From assembly GCF_001652275.1 (NCBI RefSeq), contig NZ_LVZK01000001.1, positions 930,001-994,000 of the forward strand: a DNA stretch of 64,000 nt. The letters are read 5' to 3'. This DNA comes from Peptidiphaga gingivicola. GTDB taxonomy: Bacteria > Actinomycetota > Actinomycetes > Actinomycetales > Actinomycetaceae. Positions 50,807-59,524 of the stretch are shown one piece after another. A model generated the notes under the pieces. The model saw only the letters and a list, made by a program, of their open reading frames with translations. It did not search any database and was not told the origin of the DNA. How positions within the stretch are numbered: the first letter of the stretch is position 1; each line of letters begins with the position of its first letter. A program made the position numbers and the translations under genes.

Positions 50807-52066
50807 ATGAAGGAACGAAACGACTCACAGCGCGCACTGATCGTCGGGCTCGGGATTTCCGGCATGGCTATGGCCAAGGGCCTGCACGAATGCGGCTGGG
50901 ACGTGACCGTCGTGGAGCGCGCCCCCGAGCGTCGCCGCGGAGGCTACTTCGTCGGGCTCTTCGCCGCCGGCAAAGTGGCTGCGAAACAGCTGGGATTCGA
51001 TGGAATGCGCAACAGGGCGCCCAAAGTTCGAGACAACTACGCACTGGGCAAAAACGGCGAAAAACGTCGGGGACTCGGTTTCGGCGACCTTCCGGGCGAC
51101 CCGTGGCTCGTGCTCCGCAGCGACATTGAAAACGCCGCCTACGAGGCGATCGATGCGCTTGATCCGAAGGTCGACGTGCGGTATTCGACCGTGCCGACGC
51201 GCGTCGAGCAGGACGGCGCCGGCGTCGACGTGTGGCTCAAAGACTCTTCGGACGGCACGGAAAGCCGCGAGCGCTACGACCTGTTGGTGGGCGCCGACGG
51301 CGTGCATTCAACGGTCCGCAAACTGGTCTTCGGGCCGGATGAGAAATACATTCGCCATTTGGGATACATGATCGTCGCCTCCCAGATTCCCGAGGATCTT
51401 CCGGGGCTCGAACGCGGCCAAGGCGCGACCTTCGCCGAGGCCGGCAAATCGCTCTGGGTGTTTCCCTTCAAGGACCGTCCGGCCACCGTCATGTTCAGCT
51501 ACAAGGCCGACGACGTCGCCGCCGAGTTCGCGGCCGCCTCGCCTGCCGCTCGAATCCGCGAGGTGTACGGCCCGCGAGCGGCCCCGCAGGTCAAGGCCGC
51601 GATCGATCAGCTCGAACGCGCCGACGAGAGCCTTTTCGACGAGGCCGTGCAGGTCCGGATGGACCGATGGCACAAGGGGCGGGTCGTGCTCATGGGCGAC
51701 GCCGGATGGTGCCTGACCCTGTACTCGCGGATGGGGGCCTCCACCGCGCTGGCGAGTGCGAATTTGCTGACCGCGATCATCGGTCAGAGGAGGGGCGACG
51801 TCGAGGGGGCCCTCGAAGAGTGGGAGGCCAGGTCGCGTCCGTTCATCAGGCACTACCAGAAAGTCGGTGCGCGCAACAGGGCGTTCTTCACCCCGGCGGG
51901 CAGGGCAGGCGGGACGGCGCGAGCCCTTGCCATGTCGGTTTTCAAGCGCCCATGGGGGCGTTCGCTGCTTGCGTCCTTCGTCGGAACCGGAAGGAAAGGC
52001 AACGGGCTCATGAAATCGGTCATTCCCGCGCGGGGGCGGATTTCGTCTTCCCGGCCGCGCGAATGA
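50807..52066 (+). CDS. FAD-dependent monooxygenase
   Basis: The ATG at 50807 starts just before the FAD-binding motif ALIVGLGISGMAMAKGL, the family start. The product has about 419 residues. The other FAD motifs are present: LLVGADGVHSTVRKL (DG motif) and GRVVLMGDAGWCLTLYSRMG (GD motif). It belongs to the p-hydroxybenzoate hydroxylase / TetX-like class that hydroxylates aromatic or polycyclic compounds. No clear ribosome-binding site is visible. An adjacent lipoprotein gene follows after 164 bases. Confidence 0.9.
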   Translation: MKERNDSQRALIVGLGISGMAMAKGLHECGWDVTVVERAPERRRGGYFVGLFAAGKVAAKQLGFDGMRNRAPKVRDNYALGKNGEKRRGLGFGDLPGDPWLVLRSDIENAAYEAIDALDPKVDVRYSTVPTRVEQDGAGVDVWLKDSSDGTESRERYDLLVGADGVHSTVRKLVFGPDEKYIRHLGYMIVASQIPEDLPGLERGQGATFAEAGKSLWVFPFKDRPATVMFSYKADDVAAEFAAASPAARIREVYGPRAAPQVKAAIDQLERADESLFDEAVQVRMDRWHKGRVVLMGDAGWCLTLYSRMGASTALASANLLTAIIGQRRGDVEGALEEWEARSRPFIRHYQKVGARNRAFFTPAGRAGGTARALAMSVFKRPWGRSLLASFVGTGRKGNGLMKSVIPARGRISSSRPRE

Positions 52067-52230
52067 CCGGGGCTTTTGATCTTTTCGGCTCCCGATCGAT
52101 CCTTCCGGCTCCCGATCCTGGGCCTTCGGTCCGTAGGGGCAGGGCATCCCGCAAAGGGGATGACGAAATTCATTGAAAACCGTACTATCTTTGCCTTGCC
52201 CGCGTCCATGGCGGAAAGTAGCGTTGAGTT

Positions 52231-53802
52231 ATGAGCACCTGGCCCCTTTCTTCGGCGCGTGTCGGCGCCGTTTGCGTCGCTGCGGTGCTTGTTCTGGCGG
52301 GCTGCCGCGGATCGGACGCGGACAGTTCCTCGACGGGACCGGGGCAGTCGCCGAGCCCGGGGGTTTCGACGTCGCCTGGCGCCCGTGCCGGGGCAAGCGG
52401 ACACAAGGCTGGCGAAGCTAAGCCGACGGCGTCCTCGGGTCGCCGGGGCGCTCCCTCCCCCTCGGACGATTTCACGAGGACGGCCGTCAAACCCGAGGAA
52501 CCCAAACCGTCGAACCCTTTCGACTCGCTTTACGATCGGGGTTTCGGTCTCGCGGCTCTGTCTGCAGACCCTGCGGGCGCCATGGAAAAGCCCGCTGTCG
52601 CGGACGACCTGAAGAAGTCGGCGGCGCTCGATCCCGTAAACAAAACTTTCATCTATCGGGCGACGGACGCCAGCAAGGCCGAGGGCAGCTTTGTGCGCCA
52701 CGACAACTCGCGCAAGCAGGCCTTCAACGCCGACAACACTCGTTTCATCGCGCGCGACGGGCAGGGCGCCTGGTACCTTTACGACGCCGCCACATTCAAA
52801 CTGATCAAGAAACTCGGCGAACTCAAGGGCAATTGCGAGCCGATCTGGCACGCTTCGAATCCGAACCTGCTGCACTTCACTTTGCGCGACGGCGGGACTA
52901 CGTGGTGGACGTACAATGTCGAGACCGAAAAAGGCGAAGTCATGTTCGATTTCTCGGGCAGGACGCCGTGGTCTCAGGCCACGTCGTTTTCAACGAAAGG
53001 CCGGAGCATGACCAGCGCCGACGGTCGTTATCTCGCCCTCATCGCGACGAGGCACGACGAGGCGACTCGGACCAGGAACGTCTATGGCCTGGTCGTGCTC
53101 GACGTCAAGGACAAGCGAATCGTCGGCACGCTGGACGCCAAGAACTTCCCTAGGCCCGGAGCTTCCCCAGACTATGTCAGCGCCTCGCCCAGCGGGAGGC
53201 ACGTCGTCGTCTCGTGGCCTGGGGACGCCGGAGGAACGCGCGTCTACACCCGCGACCTCAAGGATTCTTTCGAGCTTCCGACGACGTCGAAGCACGCGGA
53301 CATGGCATACGGCCCACAAAAGCAGGACTATTACGTTTTTGCCGACTACAGCAAAAACCAACTCTCCGCCACCGATCTCGACTCCCACGAGCGCATCGAC
53401 CTGCGCAGCCTGTACCCCGCCAACGGCGAAAACTATACGTTGGACATCAGCGGACAGGCGTACGACAAGCCCGGGTGGGCCGTGGTCTCGACGTATGGGG
53501 AGAAGAAAGACGACGTTTCGGACGAAGCGGCGCCTCAGGAGCGAGCCGAATACCGGAAGGTGTGGCTGGTCGAGTTGAAAGCCGGCGGGCAGGCGTTGAG
53601 CGTGGCCAACGTTCGAACGAACGCTTCCGCGATCGGCGGCTCGTCGAAGGACGCGGCCCCCCAAGCGGTCAGCGACCCGGATTTCTTCAAGCCGCAGGCG
53701 AGCGCCTCGCGAGATCTGAGCAGAATCGTCTTCGCCGACAACTTCGGTCAAGGGCCGATCGAGAGCTACATGGTGGGCCTTCCGAGCTGGGCCGTCAGAT
53801 GA
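52231..53802 (+). CDS. Lipoprotein with beta-propeller-like repeats
   Basis: The 523-residue product has a lipoprotein signal peptide with lipobox LAGC (Cys about residue 25). A Ser/Pro/Gly-rich spacer of about 55 residues follows, then repeated four-stranded units such as NKTFIYRATD, TRFIARDGQGAWYLYDA, NLLHFTLRDGGTTWWTYNV and GRHVVVSWPGD. These read as blades of a propeller. It is probably anchored outside the membrane; the ligand is unknown. No operon partner is clear. Confidence 0.8.
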   Translation: MSTWPLSSARVGAVCVAAVLVLAGCRGSDADSSSTGPGQSPSPGVSTSPGARAGASGHKAGEAKPTASSGRRGAPSPSDDFTRTAVKPEEPKPSNPFDSLYDRGFGLAALSADPAGAMEKPAVADDLKKSAALDPVNKTFIYRATDASKAEGSFVRHDNSRKQAFNADNTRFIARDGQGAWYLYDAATFKLIKKLGELKGNCEPIWHASNPNLLHFTLRDGGTTWWTYNVETEKGEVMFDFSGRTPWSQATSFSTKGRSMTSADGRYLALIATRHDEATRTRNVYGLVVLDVKDKRIVGTLDAKNFPRPGASPDYVSASPSGRHVVVSWPGDAGGTRVYTRDLKDSFELPTTSKHADMAYGPQKQDYYVFADYSKNQLSATDLDSHERIDLRSLYPANGENYTLDISGQAYDKPGWAVVSTYGEKKDDVSDEAAPQERAEYRKVWLVELKAGGQALSVANVRTNASAIGGSSKDAAPQAVSDPDFFKPQASASRDLSRIVFADNFGQGPIESYMVGLPSWAVR

Positions 53803-53935
53803 CGCATCCGGACGGCTGAGCCGGGCCCAGGCTTCGACCGCCGCTTGGGTGCCTGCCGCAGGGCAGAGCGCCCGTCGCAAGGGCCCCGCCGCTGCAGGGG
53901 AATGAGCTCGCCGCCCCGCGCACCTTCCTGCGGCC

Positions 53936-55579
53936 TCACTCTTCGCGCCACTGCCAGTCCATGACCCGCCACGGGAGGTCGGCGAAGAAGGAATCGAGCC
54001 GCTCAACGTGAGGGTTGAGCACGGCGGCCACGATTTCCGGGTCCTTGTCGCGGTAGGCGCCGGGCAGGCCCAACGCCTCGTAGTCGACGTTTAGTTCACG
54101 CGTCGCCTCGCCGCCGATCGAAATCGCTATGCGGTTCGAGTCGGTTGCCGCGCATCGGAATTCCGTTCGGTCCCAGGGGATCTGCGTCGTCGTCGGCGTC
54201 GCTGCCTCCGTTTCGCGCGCGACTCGGTAGACGCACGACGACGTCATGAGGAAGCCCGCGGGTCCGGGGCAGTCCATCCAGGCGAAAGGCACGCCCTCGA
54301 CTTCGTCCTTGAGTGCCTTGAAAGCCGGCCAAAACCGGTTCGAGTGCGCGGGTTCCGAGCCTTTCTTGCGAGACAGGTCGGGCAGATGGACGGCTGCGGC
54401 GTTGGCGGGGTCGAGAAGAATGAAGTCCACCCCGTGGCGGCGCGCCGTCTCAGCCCAAATGCCGTCGGCGGCTTCGCAGCAGCGCCTATACTCGGCCTGG
54501 CTGGCCGAATTGTGGGCGAGGACCCGTCTTGCCTCCTCGAAGAGGATGCGGGACGCGAACCGTTGGGGGCCGAGAGCATGCGAGGCCTTCGGCGCAGGGG
54601 GTTTCACGGCATTGACGTGCGCCTTGTATTCGGCGAGCGTCTGCGCGGGCAACAGGGGCGCCAGATTCTCGGCGAGCCAGCTCAGGTTAGGGCGAGGCCA
54701 AAACTCGGCGGCTTCGAACACGGGGGCGGGCGAGACCGCGAAGCCGTAGACGGCGCTCAACAGACTCCCGTCATTCGAGTCGCCGTTTGACGGTTCGCCG
54801 GCAAGGATGGCGCCCAAAGCGCACGAGGCAAGGAACTGCTCCCATCCCGTGTATAAAGCGGCGATTTTCCCTCCATAATGTTCGATCGCTTCCGCCGCGG
54901 CCTCGTCGTCGATGAGCCGCGAACTGTAGGCTGCAGACAGCAGAAAGACGACGAAGGCGTCGTTCAAGCCCAGGGGGCCGCGGTTGTCGGCGACTGCCAT
55001 GAGCCACGCGGGAACCCTCCACTGCTTGGAGGAGGCCGCGCGGCTCGTCTGATCGATTGCGAGGTTCGCGGGCTGGAATGCGAGGCTCTCCTTCGCGGCC
55101 TCGTTCGCCTTCTTGACGCCGAGTTTTTCGAATGGGCCCAGGCGCGGCGCGAGGGCGCGGACCGAATCGAGAGTTTGCATCGAATCCGGGGTCCGCGGCG
55201 CATCGGAGGCCTGTGCCGCGGACCCGACGGCGGCCTCACCGGCGCCGCCGTCGGACCCGGGAAGATACATCTCTTTCACAGCAAAGGAAAGATCGTTCGA
55301 AATGCGCGCCTCGTCGGGAAATCTTCCGTAGACGTCCGCGATGAGCCGCAGTGCGGACGCGCCGTCTTCCGTTCCGGCCCTCTCGTCTGCTGCGGCAAGC
55401 TTTCTCATTGCGCACTCGGTCAGGTCCTTCATCGCCGAATCGCGGCTTTCGGACGCGCGCTGAGGTATCGCGACCGACAGCAGGTCCTCGGCTACCACGC
55501 TCGGAGCGAGGGGCGTGAGATGATGCAATTCAAAGCGATACGGCGCGCTCAACAACATGTACTCGGACTTCAGTTCCAT
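53936..55579 (-). CDS. Hypothetical protein, 547 residues
   Basis: The frame is open to 55687, but the protein-like part starts at MELKSEYMLLSAPYRFEL (ATG at 55579). It has no signal peptide or membrane helices. It contains a helical middle (LTECAMRKLAAADERAG), a Trp/Pro-rich C-terminal half (FWPRPNLSWLAENLAPLLPA; VPFAWMDCPGPAGFLMTSSC) and ends near WRVMDWQWREE. I do not recognise it. It is convergent with the lipoprotein gene. Confidence 0.75.
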   Translation of the reverse strand: MELKSEYMLLSAPYRFELHHLTPLAPSVVAEDLLSVAIPQRASESRDSAMKDLTECAMRKLAAADERAGTEDGASALRLIADVYGRFPDEARISNDLSFAVKEMYLPGSDGGAGEAAVGSAAQASDAPRTPDSMQTLDSVRALAPRLGPFEKLGVKKANEAAKESLAFQPANLAIDQTSRAASSKQWRVPAWLMAVADNRGPLGLNDAFVVFLLSAAYSSRLIDDEAAAEAIEHYGGKIAALYTGWEQFLASCALGAILAGEPSNGDSNDGSLLSAVYGFAVSPAPVFEAAEFWPRPNLSWLAENLAPLLPAQTLAEYKAHVNAVKPPAPKASHALGPQRFASRILFEEARRVLAHNSASQAEYRRCCEAADGIWAETARRHGVDFILLDPANAAAVHLPDLSRKKGSEPAHSNRFWPAFKALKDEVEGVPFAWMDCPGPAGFLMTSSCVYRVARETEAATPTTTQIPWDRTEFRCAATDSNRIAISIGGEATRELNVDYEALGLPGAYRDKDPEIVAAVLNPHVERLDSFFADLPWRVMDWQWREE

Positions 55580-56032
55580 TTGCCTAGGCTCGCGCTTCTT
55601 TGTTGTCCATCCTTGTTCCAGGTCCCGTGCTTCCGGGCCCGGGAGCATTCGGCTCACTCGCGTGGAATTGCCCCGAGGGCCTCGCAATTGCCCCGAGGGC
55701 CTCGCCTTTCGGACGAAGTCGACGACCCTCTGGAGACGACGGGCTGACCCGCTTCATCGTACGTATGCTTTCGCCTCTGCGCAATGCCAGTCTGCATGAA
55801 AATAGGACACTCTGCTTGAAAAAGGCGGCAGTGGGGACGCGCGGATCCTGGTACTCGACTAGCGCGAACATTGAACGTCGGCAAGGGCGGAGTTTGGGAT
55901 GAGACAGGGGTGGACTTCGCCCCAGCCATTCGTTTTTTGGGTGGGGCGTCTCTAGATAGAATGCAAGAAGTCTTCACCCCATCCGTTTCGGATGCGCAAA
56001 CAAAACTTGACGGCAAATGGGAAGGAATGAAA
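55580..56032. other. Divergent intergenic region
   Basis: It contains a perfect 20-bp repeat at 55666-55705. Frames on both strands are short or lack start sites. The AAGGAA site for the downstream gene is at 56022-56027. Confidence 0.5.
55666..55705. repeat. 20-bp tandem repeat, two perfect copies
   Basis: AATTGCCCCGAGGGCCTCGC occurs at 55666-55685 and again directly at 55686-55705. Confidence 0.95.
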
Positions 56033-56539
56033 ATGTACGAAAACAGCAGCTACGGCGGCGCCAGTCATCCTGGATATGATTGGAATCAGCAGCAGCCGGG
56101 CGACTTTTACACCGATGCCCAGGCGCCCCGTCCGGTCGGAGGAAGCGCGTGGGGCGGCAAAAAGCCTGCGAAGCGCTCGCGCGGGTCGCTGGGGGTGGCC
56201 GGATTCTGGGTGTCCGTCTCCGCTTTGATCGCGAACGTCGCAGCGGTGCTTCTCTTCAGGAAAGGCATCCATGATTTCTTTGAAGCGCCGCTCGCCGATC
56301 CTGGCGCGTTTCCCGACGACGGCGGGATGGCCAACTTCTTCCTCTTCGCCGTCCTGATGCTGTTTGCCGGGGTTTGGGCCGTTGCAGGATTGGCCCTGGG
56401 AATTGTCGGCCTGGTTTTCTCCTCGAAAGAGGGAAAGGCAAGAAACAAGGTTTACTCGATCCTGGCGATCGTTTTCAGCGTCTGCAACCCGATCGCAATA
56501 TCGATTACGCTTAATTGGTCCGTTTTCTTGCCCGCGTGA
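56033..56539 (+). CDS. Small membrane protein, DUF4190-like
   Basis: The ATG at 56033 lies six bases after AAGGAA. The 168-residue product has a cytosolic Gly/Tyr/Gln-rich lead of about 50 residues. Three hydrophobic segments follow (LGVAGFWVSVSALIANVAAV; FFLFAVLMLFAGVWAVAGLA; VYSILAIVFSVCNPIAISIT), with the GLALGIVGLVFSSKEGKARN pattern typical of DUF4190-like proteins. The function is unknown. Confidence 0.75.
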   Translation: MYENSSYGGASHPGYDWNQQQPGDFYTDAQAPRPVGGSAWGGKKPAKRSRGSLGVAGFWVSVSALIANVAAVLLFRKGIHDFFEAPLADPGAFPDDGGMANFFLFAVLMLFAGVWAVAGLALGIVGLVFSSKEGKARNKVYSILAIVFSVCNPIAISITLNWSVFLPA

Positions 56540-56580
56540 CCGCTTACAGGCTTCCTTGTGGTCTTCGATTTCTTTGACCG

Positions 56581-56628
56581 CTCCGAGCTGGCCATCGACG
56601 ACCTCTCCGAGCCAGCCATCGACATTGC
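56581..56628. repeat. 24-bp imperfect tandem repeat, two copies
   Basis: CTCCGAGC[TC][GA]GCCATCGAC recurs at 56581 and 56605. Confidence 0.85.
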
Positions 56629-56645
56629 CCAGGCTCGGAGCGGGC

Positions 56646-57604
56646 TCATTCGTCGAATTCTGGGATGGCCACGGCTTTGCCGAAGGAATCTCGGGAGGCA
56701 AGGTATGCGTGGGCTTGCCGCATCTCGCTCAGGCGGAACGTCCGCTCCGGCTTCACGTCGATCCGGCGGTCCTCGATCGTCGAGATGAGCGCTTGCAGTC
56801 TTTCGCCGTCGACGTCGCCTGAATAGAATCCAGTCAGGCATCCCCCGTTTGTGTCCACGATGGGGTCGAAGCCGTCAAGGGTCCACTGCCCGCCGAGCAA
56901 CCCTGTGATGCACACGGTTCCGCCCGGCCTGATGTGGGCGAAGGTGTCTTGTGCCGCCGCCGGGCCGACCAGATCGAGGATCGCATCGAAGGAGTCTTCC
57001 GTCTTCAGCGCATTGCGATCGTCGACGACGCAGCGGTCGAACCCCTCACCGAGGAGGCGTTCGCCCTTTTGCGCGCTGCGCGTCGAGCCTGCGACGCGGC
57101 ACGAGGGGTAAAGGGCCTTCACGAGTCTCAAAAACGCGACCCCCACTCCCGACGTCGCGCCGCGCACCAGCACGTCGTCGCCGTCCTCAATGCGAAGCCT
57201 TTCCAACGAACCGAAGGCGGTGTAGTAGGTCTCGGGGACAGGGCCAGTTGCTCCCACGGCAGAGATGTGGAGACCGGGTAGACCTGTTCGTCGGGCAGGA
57301 GCGCGTACTGCGCGTAACCGCCGTCGAAAGCGCGCCCCATCTCGCCCATGATGGAAACGACCGTCTGGCCCGCGTGGAGGCGAGCGTTGAATGTGCGTTC
57401 CACCTGCCCGACGCACTCGATTCCTAGAATGCGGGGGAACGAGACCGACGGCGATTTGCCTTCGCGCGTGAAGATCTCGGAATGGTTGACGCCGACGCCG
57501 CGGACTTTGACGAGCGTCCACCCGGGGCGCGCTTCGGGCGTCGGGACTTCGCGGCACTGGAGGGCCTCCGGTCCGCCGGCCTCGTAAACCACCACGGCTT
57601 TCAT
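56646..57604 (-). pseudogene. NADP-dependent oxidoreductase (MDR) interrupted by one frameshift
   Basis: The N-terminal half runs from the ATG at 57604 (MKAVVVYEAGGPEALQCREV ... VGVNHSEIFTREGKSPSVSF). It is in frame up to about STSLPWEQLA near 57250. The rest continues in the next frame (VPETYYTAFGSLERL ... VRGATSGVGVAFLRLVKAL ... AVAIPEFDE). Both halves are otherwise intact, and the break lies at a CCCC run near 57240. This may be a recent inactivation, a sequencing error or programmed slippage. The HxlR gene lies 45 bases upstream on the same strand. Confidence 0.8.
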
Positions 57605-57649
57605 GTTGTTTCGCCCAGCCTTTCTTTCCGTGCCTTTGCTTTCCCTCGG

Positions 57650-58207
57650 TTACTTTCCCTCGGTCGCGCCGCATGCCTGCGACGCAACCCTCTCTTTGTA
57701 CTCTTCGCCCCAAGATTCGAGGGCGGCGAAGACGGGGGAGAGGCTCATGCCCAGCTCCGTGAGCGCGTATTCGACTCTAGGCGGGACCTCGGCATAGGCG
57801 GTTCGCGTGACCAGCCCGCAATCGGCCATCGCGCGCAGATTGGATGTGAGCATCTTCTGCGAGATTCCGCGCACGGAACGCTGCAATTCGCTGAATCTGC
57901 ACGCACCCTTGAGCAGGTCCCGAATGATGAGGATGCGCCACCGGCTGGAGATGAAGCCGAGCGCGACTTCCACAGGGCAGTCCGGGAGACCGTCCGCGGC
58001 TTGATCCTCCCGAGGGGTGCGGGTCTCCCGAGGGGTGCGGGTCTCCTGAGGATCGGGCCGGGAGTGCGCGTGCGCGGCATGAGCCGCCGTTTTCTGCGCG
58101 GGCTGCGAAGCCTGGGGCCGCGGGCGCGGCTCTTCTGACACGGCCTCCGACTCCCGCAGCTGGCGTTCCTGCGTATGCGATGCTTGATTTTCGTTCATAT
58201 TCCGCAT
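57650..58207 (-). CDS. HxlR-family regulator with disordered N-terminus
   Basis: The 185-residue product has a polar lead of about 75 residues, including a repeated ETRTPR. The HxlR winged helix follows: CPVEVALGFISSRWRILIIR, then LQRSVRGISQKMLTSNLRAM and PPRVEYALTELGMSL. The single conserved Cys of the family start is present and could sense oxidants or electrophiles. It diverges from an NAD(P)-binding reductase, with a double palindrome between them. Confidence 0.9.
   Translation of the reverse strand: MRNMNENQASHTQERQLRESEAVSEEPRPRPQASQPAQKTAAHAAHAHSRPDPQETRTPRETRTPREDQAADGLPDCPVEVALGFISSRWRILIIRDLLKGACRFSELQRSVRGISQKMLTSNLRAMADCGLVTRTAYAEVPPRVEYALTELGMSLSPVFAALESWGEEYKERVASQACGATEGK
58006..58041. 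repeat. 18-bp in-gene tandem repeat in the HxlR gene
   Basis: [CT]CTCCCGAGGGGTGCGGG occurs twice in tandem and encodes the repeated ETRTPR hexapeptide in the disordered lead. Confidence 0.9.
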
Positions 58208-58214
58208 TGGTTTC

Positions 58215-58243
58215 CTGTAGGTTCCTACAGCACTTTAAAGTGC
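58215..58243. promoter_or_regulatory. Double palindrome, probable HxlR operator
   Basis: CTGTAGG-TT-CCTACAG (58215-58230) and GCACTTTAAAGTGC (58230-58243) share one base. Both are perfect palindromes. They lie between the divergent hxlR and reductase genes, only 8 bases from the hxlR start. Confidence 0.75.
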
Positions 58244-58320
58244 CTTCTTTCAAATTTACACCGAGAACCTTAGCCTGGTTCCGCAAGCCCATTCAAAAGA
58301 GCGCCATGAAAAGGAGCGTC

Positions 58321-58998
58321 ATGAAAACAGCCGCAGCTGAAACGCCCGAGGCCGAAATGCCTTGCGGGCCGCTGAAGATCGGCGTCATCGGAGCGAACGG
58401 AAAATCCGGTTCTCTCATCGCACGCGAAGCGGCCGCCCGCGGGCACGACGTCACGGCAGTCGTCCGCCGAGACGTCGAGACCCCCGCCGGGCGCGCCCTG
58501 GTGCGCGACGTCTTCGACCTGACGGCGGGCGATCTAGCGGGTTTTGACGCCGTCGTCGACGCATTCGGAACGTCGAGGCCTGAGGACCTCCCGCTGCATA
58601 AGCGTCACCTCGAGCATCTTGCATCGATCCTCGCAGGGACCGCGACGCGGCTGGTCGTGGTCGGCAGCGCCGGAAGCCTGTACATCGACGGCGATCACAC
58701 GACCCGGGTGCTGGAAAGCCCTCAGATGCCCGAGCAGTTCAAGCCTGTGGCCTCCGCGATGGCCGACGGGCTCGACTATCTGCGCACGCGCGGAGACGTT
58801 GCGTGGACCTACGTCAGCCCGCCCCTCGATTTCCGGGCCGACGGCGAGCGAACCGGATCCTACATTTTGGCGGGGGAGGAGTTCACGTTGAATTCGAACG
58901 GCGAGAGTGCCATGAGCTATGCGGACTACGCTATCGGCCTGATCGATGAGATAGAGGCCGGCAAGCACGTGCGCGAGCGCATCAGCCTCCTCTCGTAG
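58321..58998 (+). CDS. NAD(P)H-binding atypical SDR (NmrA-like)
   Basis: The ATG at 58321 follows AAAAGGAGCG; earlier in-frame starts lack a site. The 225-residue product has the cofactor motif GVIGANGKSGSLIAREA, the strand VVDAFGTSRPEDLPLH, and VVVGSAGSLYIDG. This matches the short NAD(P)-binding proteins often regulated by a divergent HxlR. Likely role: quinone or electrophile response. Confidence 0.9.
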   Translation: MKTAAAETPEAEMPCGPLKIGVIGANGKSGSLIAREAAARGHDVTAVVRRDVETPAGRALVRDVFDLTAGDLAGFDAVVDAFGTSRPEDLPLHKRHLEHLASILAGTATRLVVVGSAGSLYIDGDHTTRVLESPQMPEQFKPVASAMADGLDYLRTRGDVAWTYVSPPLDFRADGERTGSYILAGEEFTLNSNGESAMSYADYAIGLIDEIEAGKHVRERISLLS

Positions 58999-59130
58999 GC
59001 CGTATGCGGCGGCTCGCCCGTGCGATCGGGCGCAGGCCCTGGCGGTCGGGTCTCGGTTCGCCGTAGGCGCATGGCGCGGCGTGCCCGAGGCGTCGGCGTT
59101 CGCTACGACGACGCGATGCGAAACGTCGCG

Positions 59131-59460
59131 CTACCTGAGCTTGACCGGCGCCGCCCCTTGGCCTTGCGCGTCGAGGATCGAGCCGAGGAGGCCGGGGAAC
59201 CTTTCGTCTAGCTCCTCGCGCCGCAGATGGACGTAGCATCTGGTCCCTTCGGCCCGCGTGGCCGTGATCCCCGCGGTTCGCAGCACCTTCATGTGGTGGC
59301 TAAGCGTCGATTTGGAGACGGGCGCATCGAACTCGCCCCATTGCCTTTCGGACCCGTCTGCGAGCAGGCGAACCACGCCGAGCCTCAGCGGATCCGAAAG
59401 CGCCGCGAGCACCGCGGTCAGGGGCACGTCCGCGAGGTCGGGATGAACACTCCTTGCCAT
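59131..59460 (-). CDS. ArsR-family repressor
   Basis: The 109-residue product has the ArsR winged helix: LTAVLAALSDPLRLGVVRLL, VSKSTLSHHMKVLRTAGITA and wing TRAEGTRCYVHLRREEL. It has no metal-binding cysteine pair. It is divergent from an MFS exporter, with TTGTTC and GAACAA half-sites (59482-59487 and 59505-59510) between them as a possible operator. Confidence 0.9.
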   Translation of the reverse strand: MARSVHPDLADVPLTAVLAALSDPLRLGVVRLLADGSERQWGEFDAPVSKSTLSHHMKVLRTAGITATRAEGTRCYVHLRREELDERFPGLLGSILDAQGQGAAPVKLR

Positions 59461-59524
59461 TCCTCTAGTATTGCATTACCGTTGTTCTATCTTCGTCGAA
59501 CATCGAACAAAGGATGTGTTGAAA

